A DNA stretch of 64,000 bases from Pholis gunnellus (GCA_910591455.2 OU342804.1:22284484-22348483); one strand, 5' to 3'; counted from the stretch's first letter, positions 12,335 through 44,339 are shown. A program made the numbers and translations. Notes: generated by a model from the letters alone, not told the origin.

Positions 12335-15157
12335 ATCTTTTTTTCAGGAGGGGTTTATTTGGCAAAATCTACTCCAAAGTACAGTCCTTCATGTATCCAT
12401 GGTACTTGATATCAACATTCAGTCGTTTAAACAAGTGAATTGCCTCAATCTTCCTACAACATACATTATCTTTTAGGAGAATTATGCTCCTATTATACTC
12501 TTATTAATATACTAAGGCTAAACTGTATCTTAACAATGTGGGGTAAACAGTCCAGACCCAGAAAACCTGAGACATCAACTACAATTTTTGGCTCATTTAA
12601 ATAGCAGCCATCCGAATGCAAACAACAGTATATTAGTAGTACATGATGAAATATATATGACAGAAATTCTAGTTATTTTCATGGTTTGTAGTTTATTCCA
12701 TTACAGGCAAGGGAAGGGGGGGATTAAATACATCCTTATCGTGGGGCAGGAAAGGAGGGGAAGCAAACCAGGTAAACATGGACAAGACATAGTTGAATTA
12801 TTCTTCTTTCAATATAGACCAATTTGTAAATCTGCCAATAGTTTGAATAAATAACTTTCAGATTAAGTCAATACTGCTATCTTTTAATATATTCATTATC
12901 TTCATATTGTTATATAGTGGTTTTCTGTGTGACTCTATTGGAATTCATCTTCTTTTTTTTTTTTACATCTGCATACATAATTACACATAGAACATGGTGC
13001 TGTACACATCATGGTAGAAAGTATTATAGTGCTTTCTTTCAGCGGTGTTTTAGTGTATGACCGGCTGCGAGCAAAGTTACCGAAAGTAGGAAATTGCTGG
13101 GCCCAGCCTTGGTGTATCTTGTGAGAGTCTACTGGGACTGGCAGCATGACTTGAGTAGTGTCAGACTGTAAAGTGACTGGAACTGTCTGCTGTGAGTAAT
13201 CGCAGCAAGTCTTAATCCAAATAGAGAGACTGTGCAGATCACTATGGTGACTCCAAGCTTGACGGTGGCGCTGCACTAGAGGTCACCGTGAGCAGGCTGT
13301 CGCTCTGCAGCATGTCTCACCGCCATGCAACATTTGTAAAAACAGCATATTGTCACCATGCCATGGCAGGATGTCAAATATGTTTCAACTCTGACAGAAA
13401 GAAAAAAAAAGCTGAAATATAGAACTCCTTACATTTGAGGAAAGTCTAAAAAAGTTCCCCACACTGTCCCTAAAAAACTGAGATAAAAACCACTAACATC
13501 AAACCAATCTGTTGCAAGAGCAATAAGGATAATAATACCATCAAATATAGCAATAAAAGTGATAACAACATTAACGGTAATAAATAATGCAAATTGTGAG
13601 CCACCTGTTACACACAGAGTGATATGGAAGATTGTATGCCACATACAGTATTTAGAATTGGCATACGAGACGTTGGAGCCCATTCATTCATTCATTCAGT
13701 CCATCAAGGATGTTTGAGATGAACCACATTAAAGGGAAGCAAACACCTTGACGTCCAAGATGACACCATGAGAACAAGAGAGATGAAATCCTGGGACATT
13801 TTTAGAATACACAGTTTGGTCCTGTCTGGTGACCCAGGCGTTTCATAAGCCTCTATAATGTTTGAGTTTACATATATTATAATTTCTTTTCGATCTTATT
13901 TACTGTGACTCAATGACAAGACATTTCTATACCAGCCATGCTACTATGAAATGCATAAAGTATGCTTCCTCTGACCTGGGCACATTGTTAAGAGCTCTCC
14001 AAAGAGAACGGTACAGTAGGTATGAGACTAGGACGACTATTGGCAAGTTATTATCATCATTGGTTTGAACCCAAGGTACAGAGGTTGCGTTTTCCAAATG
14101 AAAGCCATGGCAGTGTTTTAAGGTCAGGGTAGCATTTTTTCTGTTGTGTTGCTGTGTAACAGTCGACATGGGAACCAACAGAATGGAAAGGGGATAATGA
14201 ACTTAGCTCGTGTTTAAATAAAGCAATATCCATATACATATACAAAACTACATCTCATAAATACATTTGGCATACAATGTATTACATTTTTTGGCAAATA
14301 TTTTGGGGGTAAATTGAGCAATATGTGTGCAAGAGTATCCAAATGTCAATCTAAGTGGTTTCTTGACATTTTCTCTTTAAAAATAAAGACAAAAAAAAAA
14401 GAAAAACCTTCATGCACTATAAAGAGTAACCAAAAGACTCAAAAACATCCATAGGCGTCTGTAATAACTTTGTCACAATCACTACATTTTTAAGACACAT
14501 GAATTCTCACCAATGTAACACACTTACTGTCTTTCTCAAAGTCAATTCTTTGTGGACCTGAGGAACATTTCATAATGTCTTCTCACTTCTATTGATTGAT
14601 GAATATGTCCATCTTCACATTCCTGATTTGAAAAAATAAAATGAAAGAAAAGCTGGACAAGATTTCCGGAGCTGCTGAGGGTGCAGGAAGTTGTACAGGA
14701 CACCAACCCAGATGATGTGCCTCTGCTAACCTCTTCTACAGTGTTAGTTTTTGAATCCCTGCTCAGTTAAGTATTCTCCCTTTGATTTTGTTAAGTCGGG
14801 GAACTGATGTAATGCTGACGCGTCCCTACGTGGGTGAGACGACATTGTTTTGGAATGCCATTGTGAAGCTACAGTTATTTATATTCACCCGAAAGCAGTA
14901 CGGCCCCCTGGCATGCAGAGAGAGGTATCTTTTTTTTTTTCTTAGTCATTGCAATAGTGTGAAAATGCTATAAACAGCGTTCACCGGGGACACCTGAAGA
15001 ATGGAAATAGTTTGTATGTTGGTCCGTCAAGTTCTGTCATTGGATTTCTGATGAGTGACTGCATTCCGTCGCATGCACGTACTGTGATATGTTTTACATT
15101 TTAAATGACTGCACCTGTCAATCTAGAGCAAAAGGACATTGGAGTCTCGGGAGCACA
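12335..15157 (-). other. dagla: dagla 3'UTR (long)
   Basis: The 2.8 kb after the dagla stop has no coding frame on either strand that I can support. Minus-strand AATAAA signals (TTTATT on plus) lie at 12692-12697 and 12354-12359. The second is the last before the ext2 promoter and would place cleavage near 12,335. A long AT-rich 3'UTR would be unsurprising for a neuronal lipase gene. The end is inferred. Confidence 0.5.
12354..12359 (-). terminator. dagla: candidate dagla polyadenylation signal
   Basis: TTTATT on plus reads AATAAA on minus. It is the most distal good hexamer before the neighbouring ext2 promoter. An alternative lies at 12692-12697. Confidence 0.4.
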
Positions 15158-31791
<16,634 letters not shown>

Positions 31792-33845
31792 CACTGCCCT
31801 GTGGGGAGACCGAAGGGAGAGGGACAACTTCAGGGACAATGGACATCCTTTTCAAACTGGCGTCTCTGTCTAAAAAGTTATAATGCTTCAATTCTCTCCT
31901 CTCATCAATTCTCCACAGGTATTTTTTGAAAAAGTTTGGCCTAATGTCCTAACATACTGTACATCATGATCTCACATAACGAGCTTCAAACAACTAGAGG
32001 GGGGAAAGAGAGGACCGATGAACAAACACATTTATACTGGCACGGATCCCTCAACAGGTCAAATATTGCTTAACGCTCGACGTCATGATTAGGCCACCGA
32101 TTTACTTTCTGTTTATCAAACTCTCTTTACTGAAACTGAGAGAAGGCTGCAGGGATTATAACGAAAGTAGACTTGCACAAGAGGAGGAGATTGAAAGATA
32201 ATGGGACGTGGAGAAGATGAGACTAAGTGGGTGAAGGGATGCAGAGAAAATGCACCACTTAATGAACAAAAGAAAGAGAACCGGCTTTGATATACGATGG
32301 TACCAGGCTGGTTATGGCCATGTGAAAAAGCTTCTTTTATGTCACTCTGTCCATTCTCCTCCATAGAAAAGCATTGTGAGTTTACTCAAGTGGCCTCTGG
32401 GCTTTACTGAAATGAACTGTAAAATACATGGTAGGGAGAGAAGGAGCCACAGAGAGGCTGATGTAGGCCTTATACGGGCTGATACAGCCTTTATTGTACG
32501 CCACTCCTGCATATTTGCTGAAAGCTAAAGGACAGATTTTACAGTTCTGTCCAAAAAGTATGCCATCCATCATGCCAAGACCGTCGACTATAAAAGATAA
32601 AGCAGCACAAGTTAGTTTAGAGATTTCTTGTTGGTCACTATCCAGCACTCCTCTGCTTTTTAGTATTGTTTCAGGACATTTTTTCACATTTTTTTAGTTA
32701 TTGAGAAACTGGCAGCACCCTTCTTCACCCTGAAATACCAGTCATCACAGTTGTTAAAGTCTCACTTCTTACTTACATCGTGCCTGCATGAAATAGCCCA
32801 CACTAGATCATTCCCTAGTCAAAGGTAAATGTGGTATTATACAAGATCTTCCCGTTTCAAATTGACAAATGCCGCAGCAAAGATGCAGTGATTTGCATCC
32901 CTACAAGGGGCAACGTGCAGTTGATCAATTACAGTACGTGAACTCAGATTGGACCAAGATATCCAAGTACTGGCACAACTGGAACAACTTGGTGGTGCAG
33001 CAAATTTGGCATTCCTTCAATTGTCTCTGTTTACATTTTTGTTTCCTGACATGATGCACCTTGTTCCTGTTGTAAGTTTCACACTGGACTAGAATGTACA
33101 GTAACGTGTTGTTGCCCCCTGTGCATATCAGGTAGTGTCAAGACGACATCCTTGTCATTCCATTCCGCTCTTTTAGACGGTGATGGTGCAAGCTGGCAGT
33201 AAAAAGCCAGCTAAACAACAAGCGGTCTTTTTGCAGAACAATAGCTTGCTGTGAAAATAACACCTGTGGTCCTTTAGCTTTGTGTTTCACAGTGTTTTCT
33301 TGGGTAACTCTGTGCCCTAATAATGATAATGGATGCACAGACAATGGACGGTGTCTGAAAGAACTTGCTTTTAGAGGAGAGACATCATTTTCCTGCACCA
33401 ACATGACGAGTACAGAAGACGTTTCTCCAACCAAATCAATTCCAATGCTCTATACTGAACAAACCATGTATAACATGTATTCAATATACTAGCTCAGCAC
33501 ATAAAGAGGCTTGAAATGAGGTCTAGAGTTACTGTTCCTTGTTTGTACTTCATAATTACCTCTGGAGGAAGAAAACAGGCAAAGAAAAGAAAAAAAAAAC
33601 ATTCATTGAGGCATTTGTGCTGCCACCTACATAGCTCTCAGTAGGGACATGTGGAGTAGTACAGAAAAACACCGGCATTTCCTCTGAGCAGATCTGGCCT
33701 TCTCTTTTTTTCATTACTGAACACACCGAAACACTGAAGACCTTGCAGTCAGAATGGATCCTCATGCCCGACAGGTTCACTGTTAATTTGTAAGTAAACT
33801 CAATATTTACCATTGAGCTTTGCATCGGCAACATATACTGTAAGT

Positions 33846-34747
33846 CAGTGGTTCTCAACTGGTCTGGCAGCGGGACCCACCATCACCCCTTAATGACAAG
33901 CCGCGACCCAAATCGAGGAAAATGTTCAACTTCTCAAATGTATTTAATGAAAAGATGTTGCGGTTTGAACCTGAGCTGAAAATGTCCTCTGCAGTCGTAG
34001 TACTGGGGAGCTCTCTTGTGCAGAGAAATTGTTCCTGTCAGTCCCCGTCCCACACGTTTCACAGAAATGAGTAAAACTGCTTTGTTTGTTATGTCTGTAG
34101 ATTCGTCCATTTGTAATGCAAAATGACCACTTGCCTTAATTCGAGCTGTCCGACATGTCTTCAATTCGCCTACTTATAGTGTCATTTGACAGAGGTATAG
34201 TTTTCAGTTTATCCGCTGCGGATTGATCCAACACCTCTCTCACCATGTCCATGGCTGCAAGTAAGACACTTTTGTGATGTCCTCAGGTCTTGAAGTCGTC
34301 TTCGAAAGTACTGGTAACAGGTTTATCTTTGAGAGAAGGGTGTTTTGTTTCCAAATGCCGCTTCAGTTTTGACGGCTTCATGCTTTCTTCTGCCAGAACC
34401 TCGCTGCACAAAACACACTTTTGTGCAGCGGTTTTTGCCCACTTTTTTCCTCAATGTAAGAAAATTCATATCTCATGTAGTCGGTGTTGTACTTGCGTTT
34501 CGCTCAATTAGCATATGAAAACAAACTTTGTGGGTGTTCTTCTATGCTGTGAAATGGCGGGTGTGTATTAGCATTACAAGGCATTAACGCCAAATACTGT
34601 TAAGGAGTGTGATTAGAATGTACTCCACTGCATCAAAAATCCCCTTCCAAATAATTGTATTTTTTTCCCCAGGCAAAGGCCCGCGACCCACTGAAAACGG
34701 GTCTGCGACCCACTTTTGGGTGACGACCCACCAGTTGAGAATCACTG
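33846..34747 (-). mobile_element. degenerate hAT (ZBED/Charlie-like) transposon
   Basis: The termini are 18 bp inverted repeats with one mismatch, CAGTGGTTCTCAACTGGT on the left and CAGTGATTCTCAACTGGT inverted on the right. They are flanked by 8 bp duplications with one mismatch, ctgtaagt (33838-33845) and ctataagt (34748-34755). These lengths are typical of hAT elements. On the minus strand, two coding relics remain: a BED-finger-like piece near 34440-34285 (SKLKRHLETKHPS) broken by a frameshift, and a transposase piece near 34164-33960 (FALQMDESTDITN). The middle is lost, so it is internally deleted and cannot make a working transposase. Confidence 0.88.
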
Positions 34748-37700
34748 CTATAAGTTGTATCATATCTTAGAGTCTCTCCAGATTTAAAATCGTAAACTTA
34801 CGTCAGACTTCTCAGCGCCTTTTTATCACCAATGTTTAGCCGTGTGCCAGTTCCCTCATTTATTTCTGTGCTTGTCGAGTGTAAAGAGCTGCACCGATTT
34901 GCATTTTGTCCAAATACGGATCAAAAGTTTCCGCTACTGTTTGGGACCAATGAAAAATATGGACTCCTATACTTTTTACTCCTTTATGTGCATACATTTA
35001 GTAATTTATTTACCTTTCAACTTTCCACATAAGGAGTTAAGCTGGTACAGTCAGGTAGCGCAAACCATCAAGACATTTAGTACACATGTGATCTACATTA
35101 CAGTAAATAGTAAAGTTTCAACAGAGGCAAGAACACGTCACATGTTCTGGTTTAATAAATATTTCGGAGGTAGAATTGTGACGGATGAATATTGACTCAC
35201 TCTTGTGCCAAAATGCATGTAAACAATGCAGGTTTCAAATTTCTTTGCCAAAGTTTTATGAGGCAAAAATGCATTCAGCATGTTTGTTAGGTCTGAAATA
35301 CATTCATAATAAAATAAACCTATAAAATATCAACATAATACTATCCGGCTCTACTGTTGAGCTGGAAATGAGCCGTGGACACATGCATCATGATGGGAGT
35401 CAGGAATGGGACAAAAATCAACAGATTCTAAGCTTCAGCTAACAGTGGATCACTTCTAATAGGGTGTCAGGATAATGGCAATAATTAACATCTTGTCTAT
35501 TCCATTGAGAGAAAGAAACGACTGGTGGAAGTAGTTTGGCCTTTTGAATGACATTAATCAAGCAGACACCCACTACTCACTCAACTGTGAAATGCTTTGG
35601 CTGCTTGCAATTGCACAGCAAAGAAATCTAGTTGCTTCACTCGCAACAGTGGTCACAATAATTAGAACCTCACCAACACTGACTGAAAGACACTTAATAC
35701 TATGTTTTCCTAACAGCACAATAAACTACAGGCTCAAAATATAGTTTAATCCACACCGTGAACAGTGCTGTGAGCGTTACGAGACTGGTATTCACTGTAG
35801 GGCTGCTACATACTATTCTAAGGTGCTTCTGATATCTCATGCATCCCTGTTTCCAAACCCTGACATGTTTGCCTCACTGACACACTGAAGTGGTCACATT
35901 CATTTAGTAGAAGCTCAAGAGTAAAAGGAAATATTGAAACTCCTCGATTTCTTTGAACAATACACAACGGTAAAGAGAAATCAGCGCACCAAGAAACTGT
36001 GATTTCATGGAGTGGGCAAAAATATTACAGAACAATTTGTGCCCAGTAACGACTAATCCCTTCAGTGTTTTAGTGACATGAAAATTGTTTTCACAGCAAC
36101 TAAACCCGAGTGTTGTGTTGGCAGCTGATTATAATTGGCCAACCGTAGGGTCAGACCACGAGCAGTGGAGTGACAGTGTGATGGTTTCCTGTCCAATCAA
36201 AGCACTACAGCAGGTGGTTTCACTGATTGGCAGACCTTCAACCAAAGAAGACGGACAACACCGTAAAAATCAGCTGGAAGAAAACCCTCTCAAGCTTTAG
36301 CACGTGCTGCGAGCCAAAGCTCTAGAGGAGACTTGAGGAATATACTGTACATCAGGTGTGGCACGACTCTTGACCCACAGATTCCAGTTCTTAATCGAAG
36401 CCCAATATGTGGCTCCTCAGCTTTGAGGTAACGCCAGAGAGCGGAGGAAACAAGGGCATGTGAGACTGAAGTCACAGCTACTTGTAAAACTCTATCTGGG
36501 TTGGAGAAGCATTAAAGAGGACAACGGGAGGAGGGAGGGAGGAAGGAAAGAGGGGAAAAGAAATAAAGGAACATCTGAACCCCCCCCCCCCCCCCAAATC
36601 TCATTTAGGCTAAAACAATCAGGCCGGGGAAATCAAGTAGATCTCTGAAATGCAGAAGGCACACACTAGACCTCCAGGGACACGGTTATCAGCCCTCTCC
36701 TCCAGGCCTGTTGTTAAGATTTGGCTCAAACTCCCAGCAGAGACCTCAACAGTGGAAAAAAAAACATTATGACATAATTATAAATGAAATGGGATTACAG
36801 CAGAGAGTTACAGAGTGACTTTGTAGAAGTGTTGGATCTACTCAGTAAAGTTATTATGAGATAGTAGTGCCAGCTCCTTCCATCTGTCCACGCATCCATC
36901 CGTTTAATTGAATATCCTGTTCAGGTCACGGGGATGGAGCCTAGCACATCATGTACTGGGTCATTTATGGTTTCCATGCTCGGGGATTTGTGGCCTGCAA
37001 ACTGCTTTGGTAATTTCCTTATATTTTAAGAAACACGTTGTGACCATTGTTTTTAAACTATCTTGTGTTTCTTTTATTTCTTTTTGATAGTTTGTTCCTG
37101 ACATACTCCTTTTATTGAGTGCCTTTTATGGTTTGATTCTATTTGGCCATGATAAGGGCTGCACCTAAGTATTATTTTCTAAATTGATCATTTTATTAAA
37201 ATCTATGAAACGTTTCAATCATGAAAATGGCCATCACCATTACCCAGAGCCCTGAGTACTGCCTTTAAAATTGTTTGATTCGTCCAACCAACAGTGCAAA
37301 GATAAGCCCTCTACATTGATAGTGAAGCAGCAAGACGGAAGATGTTACATGTATTCAGGTTGTATTCGCACTTTCCAGGCCTCTGTAAGGTATCAACTGC
37401 TGCCACAAATTCTGAAGTCAGTCAATATTTCCGATTGATCACTCCCAAGGTTCTATGGAGATCGATGTGCTGAGAACACCTCAGAAAAATGTCCCTTTTA
37501 ACGATCAGTGAACCCAAGTCTCGGATGAATACAGCTGCGACTAGTCCTCGAGATCAGACTCCTCCCCTAAGTCAACCTTGCCTTTTTTGTCCAGTCAAAA
37601 CCTTACAATCAAGAGAATACCAACCTAATAATCTTAGTATATGTAATCTATCAAGCTGCACAGTGACAGACATGAATCAGTTCTGTGTGCAAGTAATTAG

Positions 37701-40090
37701 CACTGACCTCTGGCCAGATGGCCTCTGCCAGCCTCATTTCATGGAGGACTCCGGTACTCAGTCTCAACCCCTCATCCTCACCAGTTGCCTCCTTAAGGGC
37801 TCTCCCATCCATCACCCAGGGGATGATGGCCTATTAGTGCTGCTGGTAAGCTTCTACTGGATGCAACTTAGACTGTTTTCACAACCGTGATGTTACACTT
37901 TACATTCAACATCTTGAATTGCATACTTCCATAGTCAAGTGTGCTTTTGTAGTAAACTCAACTTCTTCGTTTGAGAGTAGAACACATAGGGTGGATATGT
38001 TTTTTGTTTTTCTCTATAAGAGATTTACAAATCAGAAAAACTGCAAATCATTCAGCGGCATGATATGGGGGTTGTTAAGAGTGTGAAATACAACATTCCT
38101 GTGAAAATGACGGCTGCATAAAAAAGAACAATACACATTACAGTCATTTTTTTTGCTTTCAAATCCTATCCCAAAAAATAATATTTCTTCTGTGATATAA
38201 TGAATCATCTCATAAAAAATAAACTGAACAAATGTTAAGGCCTCACTGGACACACTTGTACTGACGAAATTTTGACAACATACTGATTATTTCAACACCT
38301 GCAAACAGCAAAAAATGGACATTTTTACACAGCACACAACCACTAGCTCAAGCCACACATGAACATTTCATTTTATTGTGATGAAACCTTAGCAAATCCA
38401 ATAGACGTGACAAGAAGCTGGCCAAAAAGAAAAACATGAACACTATCAGGACGCTATCAGTTGGATTCTACCCAGCGCATTTACAGCAAAGTCTAAATAT
38501 AGACTACTGGATGTCATTCACACTTTACAAGGCATAGTCTACATATGTACCACGGTACAGTGAAATGGCTTTTTCTGAATAGACATTCTGTGGATTCATG
38601 GTTGTTTTGTAAATTGGTACGGCATGTCATCTCTGCCTTTGTTTCATGGAACCCTTCCCTGTCTGTGTAAATATACAACATTTCACCTGCTCATTTCATT
38701 CTGAGCAATTGTGGATGGACCGCTTCATATCAACCGTTTTAATAACTATGAAACTGATCAGTGAGAAACTGTCATGCCGGCATAACCACAATTACATTGT
38801 ATATAGATTTAGAAAGCATAAGCACCCAGCAAAGCAGGTCTTCCTAACTTGCATGGCCATTTATTGTAATTTAAGATGTGACCACAACTGTGCTATTCCA
38901 CTATCCAAATTGCACTGTGAATATTGATTTAACTAACATATGCTTTGCTCATATGATGTAAATAATATGATATATGTACAAATATAGATATAAACCCTGA
39001 GGCAGAGTCAGGATAAAAGCAAACGCTGAGCCAATCCCTTAATAATGTTGTTAACAAGTTTCTAATTTTAAACCGGCTCAAGCAATAAACACATTCCCTT
39101 CCAGCACCTGAAGCTGACGCACCACACACACCCTGCTGTGTTCCTAACCTGAGATCAAAAGAACATCTAAATGTCTAAAAAAGATGACCTTATGACTACA
39201 CAGACCACTCCAGCCGGAGCTGCAGTCCCCGACTCTGCCTATACTGCATTCGGCATGAGTCATGACAACTCCTGACTCCCATCCCGACCTAGTGACTCCG
39301 TCTGAATCCAAAGGACATGTGTTTTGTGAAAAAGACTGTGACATATTCCCGCATGCGAGCAGTGCTTTTGTGCTCCGCACAGCGTGCTACTGTGTGCCAG
39401 GCCCAGGCCCCGTAGCCCACGTGATGCAACAACAATGATGCAACAACAATGGCAGCTCTCCCCGTCCGTCATTATGGCTTTGTGTTTGACATGGACGTGA
39501 AACAAAACGGGGCAAAGGCATGCAGCACAGCATCAGACACGTTTTACTGAGAGTGACTGCTTTTTGGATTGTCCGATGCATCCTCTACACATGCCAGAGC
39601 CGAGTCAAGCCGACTTACATAAGTCTTTGAACACTATATGGAAGTTTAAAAATATAGCTGTTCTGTTATGTCTTCATTTGGTCGGTACACCTTTTACCTT
39701 TGCTAACCAAATGTAAACGTTAAAACTCACCTGGTCTCCCTGCTCAAAGGATTACACAGAACGCTGTCAATCAACACATCATTCCTGAGGTACAGATACC
39801 GGACCTGAATCTAAAACTTGAGTCCCATCTGATCTCAACATTGGTTGTAAATTCCTTGTTTCACAGACAGCAGGTTGATCTGGTAGCAGCAGGTGTTTTC
39901 GTATCCTACTCTTCCATCTCACTCACAGTTAGTCTGTTGCAGCAACAGCAGCATCAAGCCAAACTCTGGCACACAGCCGGTTGGTTACAGACTCTTTATT
40001 TTCTATCACATTCTCTCCCTGAGAAGCCTCTACATCCATCACCACTGTAAGCAAGCTTAAAAGGAACATTTATTTTGTCTGTCTGTCTCC

Positions 40091-40097
40091 ACGCACG

Positions 40098-40140
<43 letters not shown>
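40091..40140. repeat. (CGCA)/(CA)n microsatellite
   Basis: A short ACGC run merging into about 20 CA units, in the presumed dagla intron 1. Confidence 0.93.
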
Positions 40141-40145
<5 letters not shown>

Positions 40146-40387
40146 TATGAGAGAGCAGCTCCTGCAAACTGGATCACAACATTATCACAACAGATACATA
40201 CAAACCCCAGGTCCTACAGGTGTTTAATTTGCTGCTGCAGCATCATAGTTCAAACCTTATCAGGAGGTACCAAAAAGTGATCCAACCATAATCTGCAGTA
40301 TAGTTTGAGCGACAAACAAAAGATCATCGTGCAACGTTTGTTGCTTTCTCATCCTCAACTTGACTTTCGACGTTTCAAGTGTCCAGA

Positions 40388-40521
<134 letters not shown>

Positions 40522-41543
40522 TGTGACTCCATCAGGGTCAAAAGCGTACCTTTACAGTAGTTAGAGGAATCCATTTAACTTTCAGGCACCTCCCAGGCCT
40601 ACAGAACACATATATGATGGTACAGCCACCAACAAACAACAGGTGGTTTTTTCGCAGGTGCGCACATTTACTCTGAAACTAAAACAAAATACAGGATGCC
40701 CAGTTGAAGCTGTGCATCATTGTAGCAATGTGTTGTGTATTATGCAGCCCTTGATTAAACAAAAGGTGAAACATTGTTCCGCTTTGTGTGATAGTACTAC
40801 TGGATGCCATTCTGAAACTGTGTGCGTTTTTGTGGATGTCTGTACAAAGTCGGGATGCTCTGCTCTGATCTTTCTTGTAAAATCATGCATTTCCTATGTT
40901 GTGGTTCAATAGACACGGAATACATACGACATTTCTAAATTGTACCAATCTTAAACCAACTGATACAAACTACTTGTGTACATTCTTCCAGAATACGTGT
41001 TATACAGGACATCTACCGCTCTTCACACACTGCGAATGTCAGCGTCACATACAGGAGCTTTCACTCACACACACTGGAGGTAAAGAGAGTTCTGTAAACT
41101 AAGGTGTGTCCAACAACACACAGGTGAACAGACTCCAGCTTTCACTGCATCATCTGAAAACATCCTGAACGTATCAGACATTCAATGCAGCACAGTTAGT
41201 GTCTGCAGCAAGTACGAATGTCCTGTGCCGGTGCATGGGATGTGAATGCTCACACGGCACAATTTGGTGAATGAAAAATGTGTGCATTTTAAAAAAATCT
41301 ATCTACCTTTTTTACACTCACAGACCAATGTCTTAAATGTCTTAAATATCGTTCATGCGGTCTGTACACACCAAATGTAAGGATGTGGCTTTGGCCACCG
41401 ATTGCACAATCAGTTGGTGAACTAATATTAATTAAAGAGAAGCTCTGTTGGCACACAAGTACGCAGCGTCTCCCCTGTACTGTAGGTAGCTTGTTGTGGT
41501 GTCAGAATCAATAGGAATCATCAAGGTAGGAAAAATATTTGCT

Positions 41544-41566
41544 GGGGGGGGGGGGGGGGGGGGGGG
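41544..41566. repeat. poly-G run of 23
   Basis: A homopolymer of 23 G on the plus strand. Its length may be approximate because sequencing and assembly often err here. Confidence 0.9.
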
Positions 41567-44339
41567 CAGTACTCCTGAAGAGGAGTTGGCACACAGTTAG
41601 GTGTTGGGCACAGTGTCTAAAGACAATGCTGTTGTACTTGGTTGGCATGACGGTTCGACTGCAGCAGTCCTAAAATCCCTCCGTCTCCTCTGCTCTCTGT
41701 CATACGTCCATCTGCTCCAGTCTCTCTCTCTCTCTTTTTCTGCCCGGGTCAGTGTTACACTCTGCTCAGAACAAGATTCTCTCCAGCAAATAGTCACATC
41801 CCTGGCTCTGCTCCTGCCGCCTCTCATGATCCCGTCTCTCTTCCCGTTCCGTCAGACTACAGCAGCGTTCTGTCCACCCCGAAAGACTCTCGTCCATCTC
41901 CGAACTCCATCTCATCCTTTGCCTTTCTCATCTTCTGTCTTCCCATCCTCCTGCTCTCTCCTTCTACCCACACACTCATTCAGTATTCATATTTTAGAGG
42001 ACATTTATGAGCATGAAACCGAGCGTGTGCATCTGCACCATTTTCGGTGCAGAGGAAACCTACATTTTCTCCTTAAGCCATCCCCTGTCCCCCTGTCCCC
42101 CTGCCTCCTCATCCTCCTCCTCCTCCTCCTCCTCCTCCTCTTCCTTATCTCGCTAATCCAGATTCTGGTTTTGGTTTCGTGTTGCTCATCTTTTTTTAGA
42201 CTGAAAGCCATGTGCCACTCACTCCTACTCTCCCTCTGCCTCTTTCTCCATCTTTTTCTCCCACTGCCACCCACTCAATCCCTTTCACCTCTTCCCACTC
42301 CATTTTCTCTTCTTTCAGTTGATGTGATCGTATGTGCACTGCACATTGCATGTGTGTGTTTGTGTATATGGATTAATGTATTTTTGTTTGTGGGGGGGGG
42401 GGTTGTCCATGCAACACACTCCTGCAGCCTTAGGTTTTTCACACATTAGTATTTTTCACACTCCTGTCTATTAATATCTTTGCTGATCATCAATCCTGCC
42501 TCCCGGGTATTATCACAGAGTCTACATCCATATGGCTCATTTGGATCACATGTCCCATGATGCACCTGAAAATGTCAATGGCCTGGTTATCTGTCACGAA
42601 CTTACATTTCAAGCCCCATGTTTGACAAATGAATACCAAGAGGTAACTGGCAATCTTGTTCTCCAATAATTACATTTATACCTGAGGTGAATATTTGCAG
42701 TTTCACTTAAAAGTGTAAAGGTTTCACTCAAATCACGACCCATGTGTAAACATATTGATTAATGGAAGGGAGTTTTCCACTAAATGTATCTGATCAAAAA
42801 TAGAATTGTGTTTCTTCTCACATAAGCACTCATCTAAAAGTCATCTATGCAGTACAGACGGACTGCTGAGATTGTAAAGTCCTATAACTACATACAACTT
42901 TTGGTACCAAACTTACGCCCGTCGTCAGTTTAGGACTGCTGCTTATTTATACCTTTTACATGGTATGTGTTACTACATAGAAGTACATATATTATACCCT
43001 GTCCTGTAGATAAACTCACTATTCTATATCTGAACTCTAAACATCCCTGATTTACACACGCAACAAGACTTACTACATTCATTGAATTATATGAGAAATA
43101 AGCTGTAATTAATTAATACTAACTAAATGCTCTCCTTTGCTGCGGCTTCATCCCAGAGCAGAGTGATTCCTTGACTACCTGTTAACACCCAAAACACCAG
43201 CACTGGGCCCTGTTCAGTCAAATAATTACTCAATATTAGAGAAGAGGAGCATGTTTTCTGGCACGAGGGGAGGTCACACATTGTGTGTGCGTTTTGGAAA
43301 ACAAAGAGACAACACACTGCATCTGCCAGGGCTCCCTGGAGGCACTTGGTTTCCACTATAGGGTTGAAGCCTACAGGGATGCCAGGGAACAACGTGTAAA
43401 CACTGCTGTTGATGCAGCCTTACATGGATGGGCTTGGGTTGATTTTTTTAGGTTAAAATGATTATTGTGTAAGCGTGTCTATACTCAATAGGCTTCAGGT
43501 AAGAGGCAGGACGCGGTGCAGAAATGAGAATAAAATAAGAAAGATGTCAATAAAAGCTGGACTTAAGTCCTCAACTCATCCGTGAGCCATAAACACTCCG
43601 TGCTTCTGCCCCTCATCTGGTACTTTAGCATAAACAGAAGACTACAACAGGTCTATGTGTCACTTTAAGTGTACCGACTAATATTTCATTATCATCTCTT
43701 GTTTTGCTAAAAAATGTTACAACTATTTTAGACTGGATTGTCACATTATTTAATTACAAAGCACTTAGAGCTGTCCATTATGCTCGTTGGGACAGCTTGG
43801 CACTGCAGCTGACACCTCATTTATCTCATTTATGCTGAAACATTGCTTGATGTAGGCATTTTGCACTTGCATGGACATAGATAAGAACTACATCCACAAC
43901 TGGAAGTCGTAAAGGAAATATTCTCAGTGTGAGTGATACACAGGTGTGACATTCCCCTTACTGTTGCTGTGCCAGGTCCTATTCTTAACAAGGAAACATG
44001 TCATCTACTGACCAACCAAAAGCACATACGGTCTGCAAATTATACAAGTCTGGTTCGTCAAGTCTCCAAATAACAGTGGAGGGATCATATAGAGCTCTAC
44101 TAAATAAGAACAAGAAAATAAGTCAACAGCAATGTTGGTAAAGGGGTTTGTCATTTGACTTACTTCAACTGAATACTTTGGAGAGCTGGCAGCACTTTAC
44201 ACCAACTGAAACTATCACTATGGACTCGTGCAGCTTGTGATGGGCATTTGCCATTATCATGTCATTTTATACAGTAAATTAAAAAAAAAACAATACACTA
44301 TAACTGAACTATATTTAGCTGCAGTCCTGGGCGCTTGTA

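Noticed and set aside
37489..37890. 133-codon plus-strand frame
   Set aside because: No recognised similarity, splice context or start context. It lies in an intron.
41601..42449. 282-codon plus-strand frame, Leu/Ser/Pro-rich, and opposing Arg-rich minus frames
   Set aside because: It tracks a pyrimidine-rich stretch with (CCT)n. It has no recognisable domain, and codon content follows base composition. Probably a chance frame in dagla intron 1.
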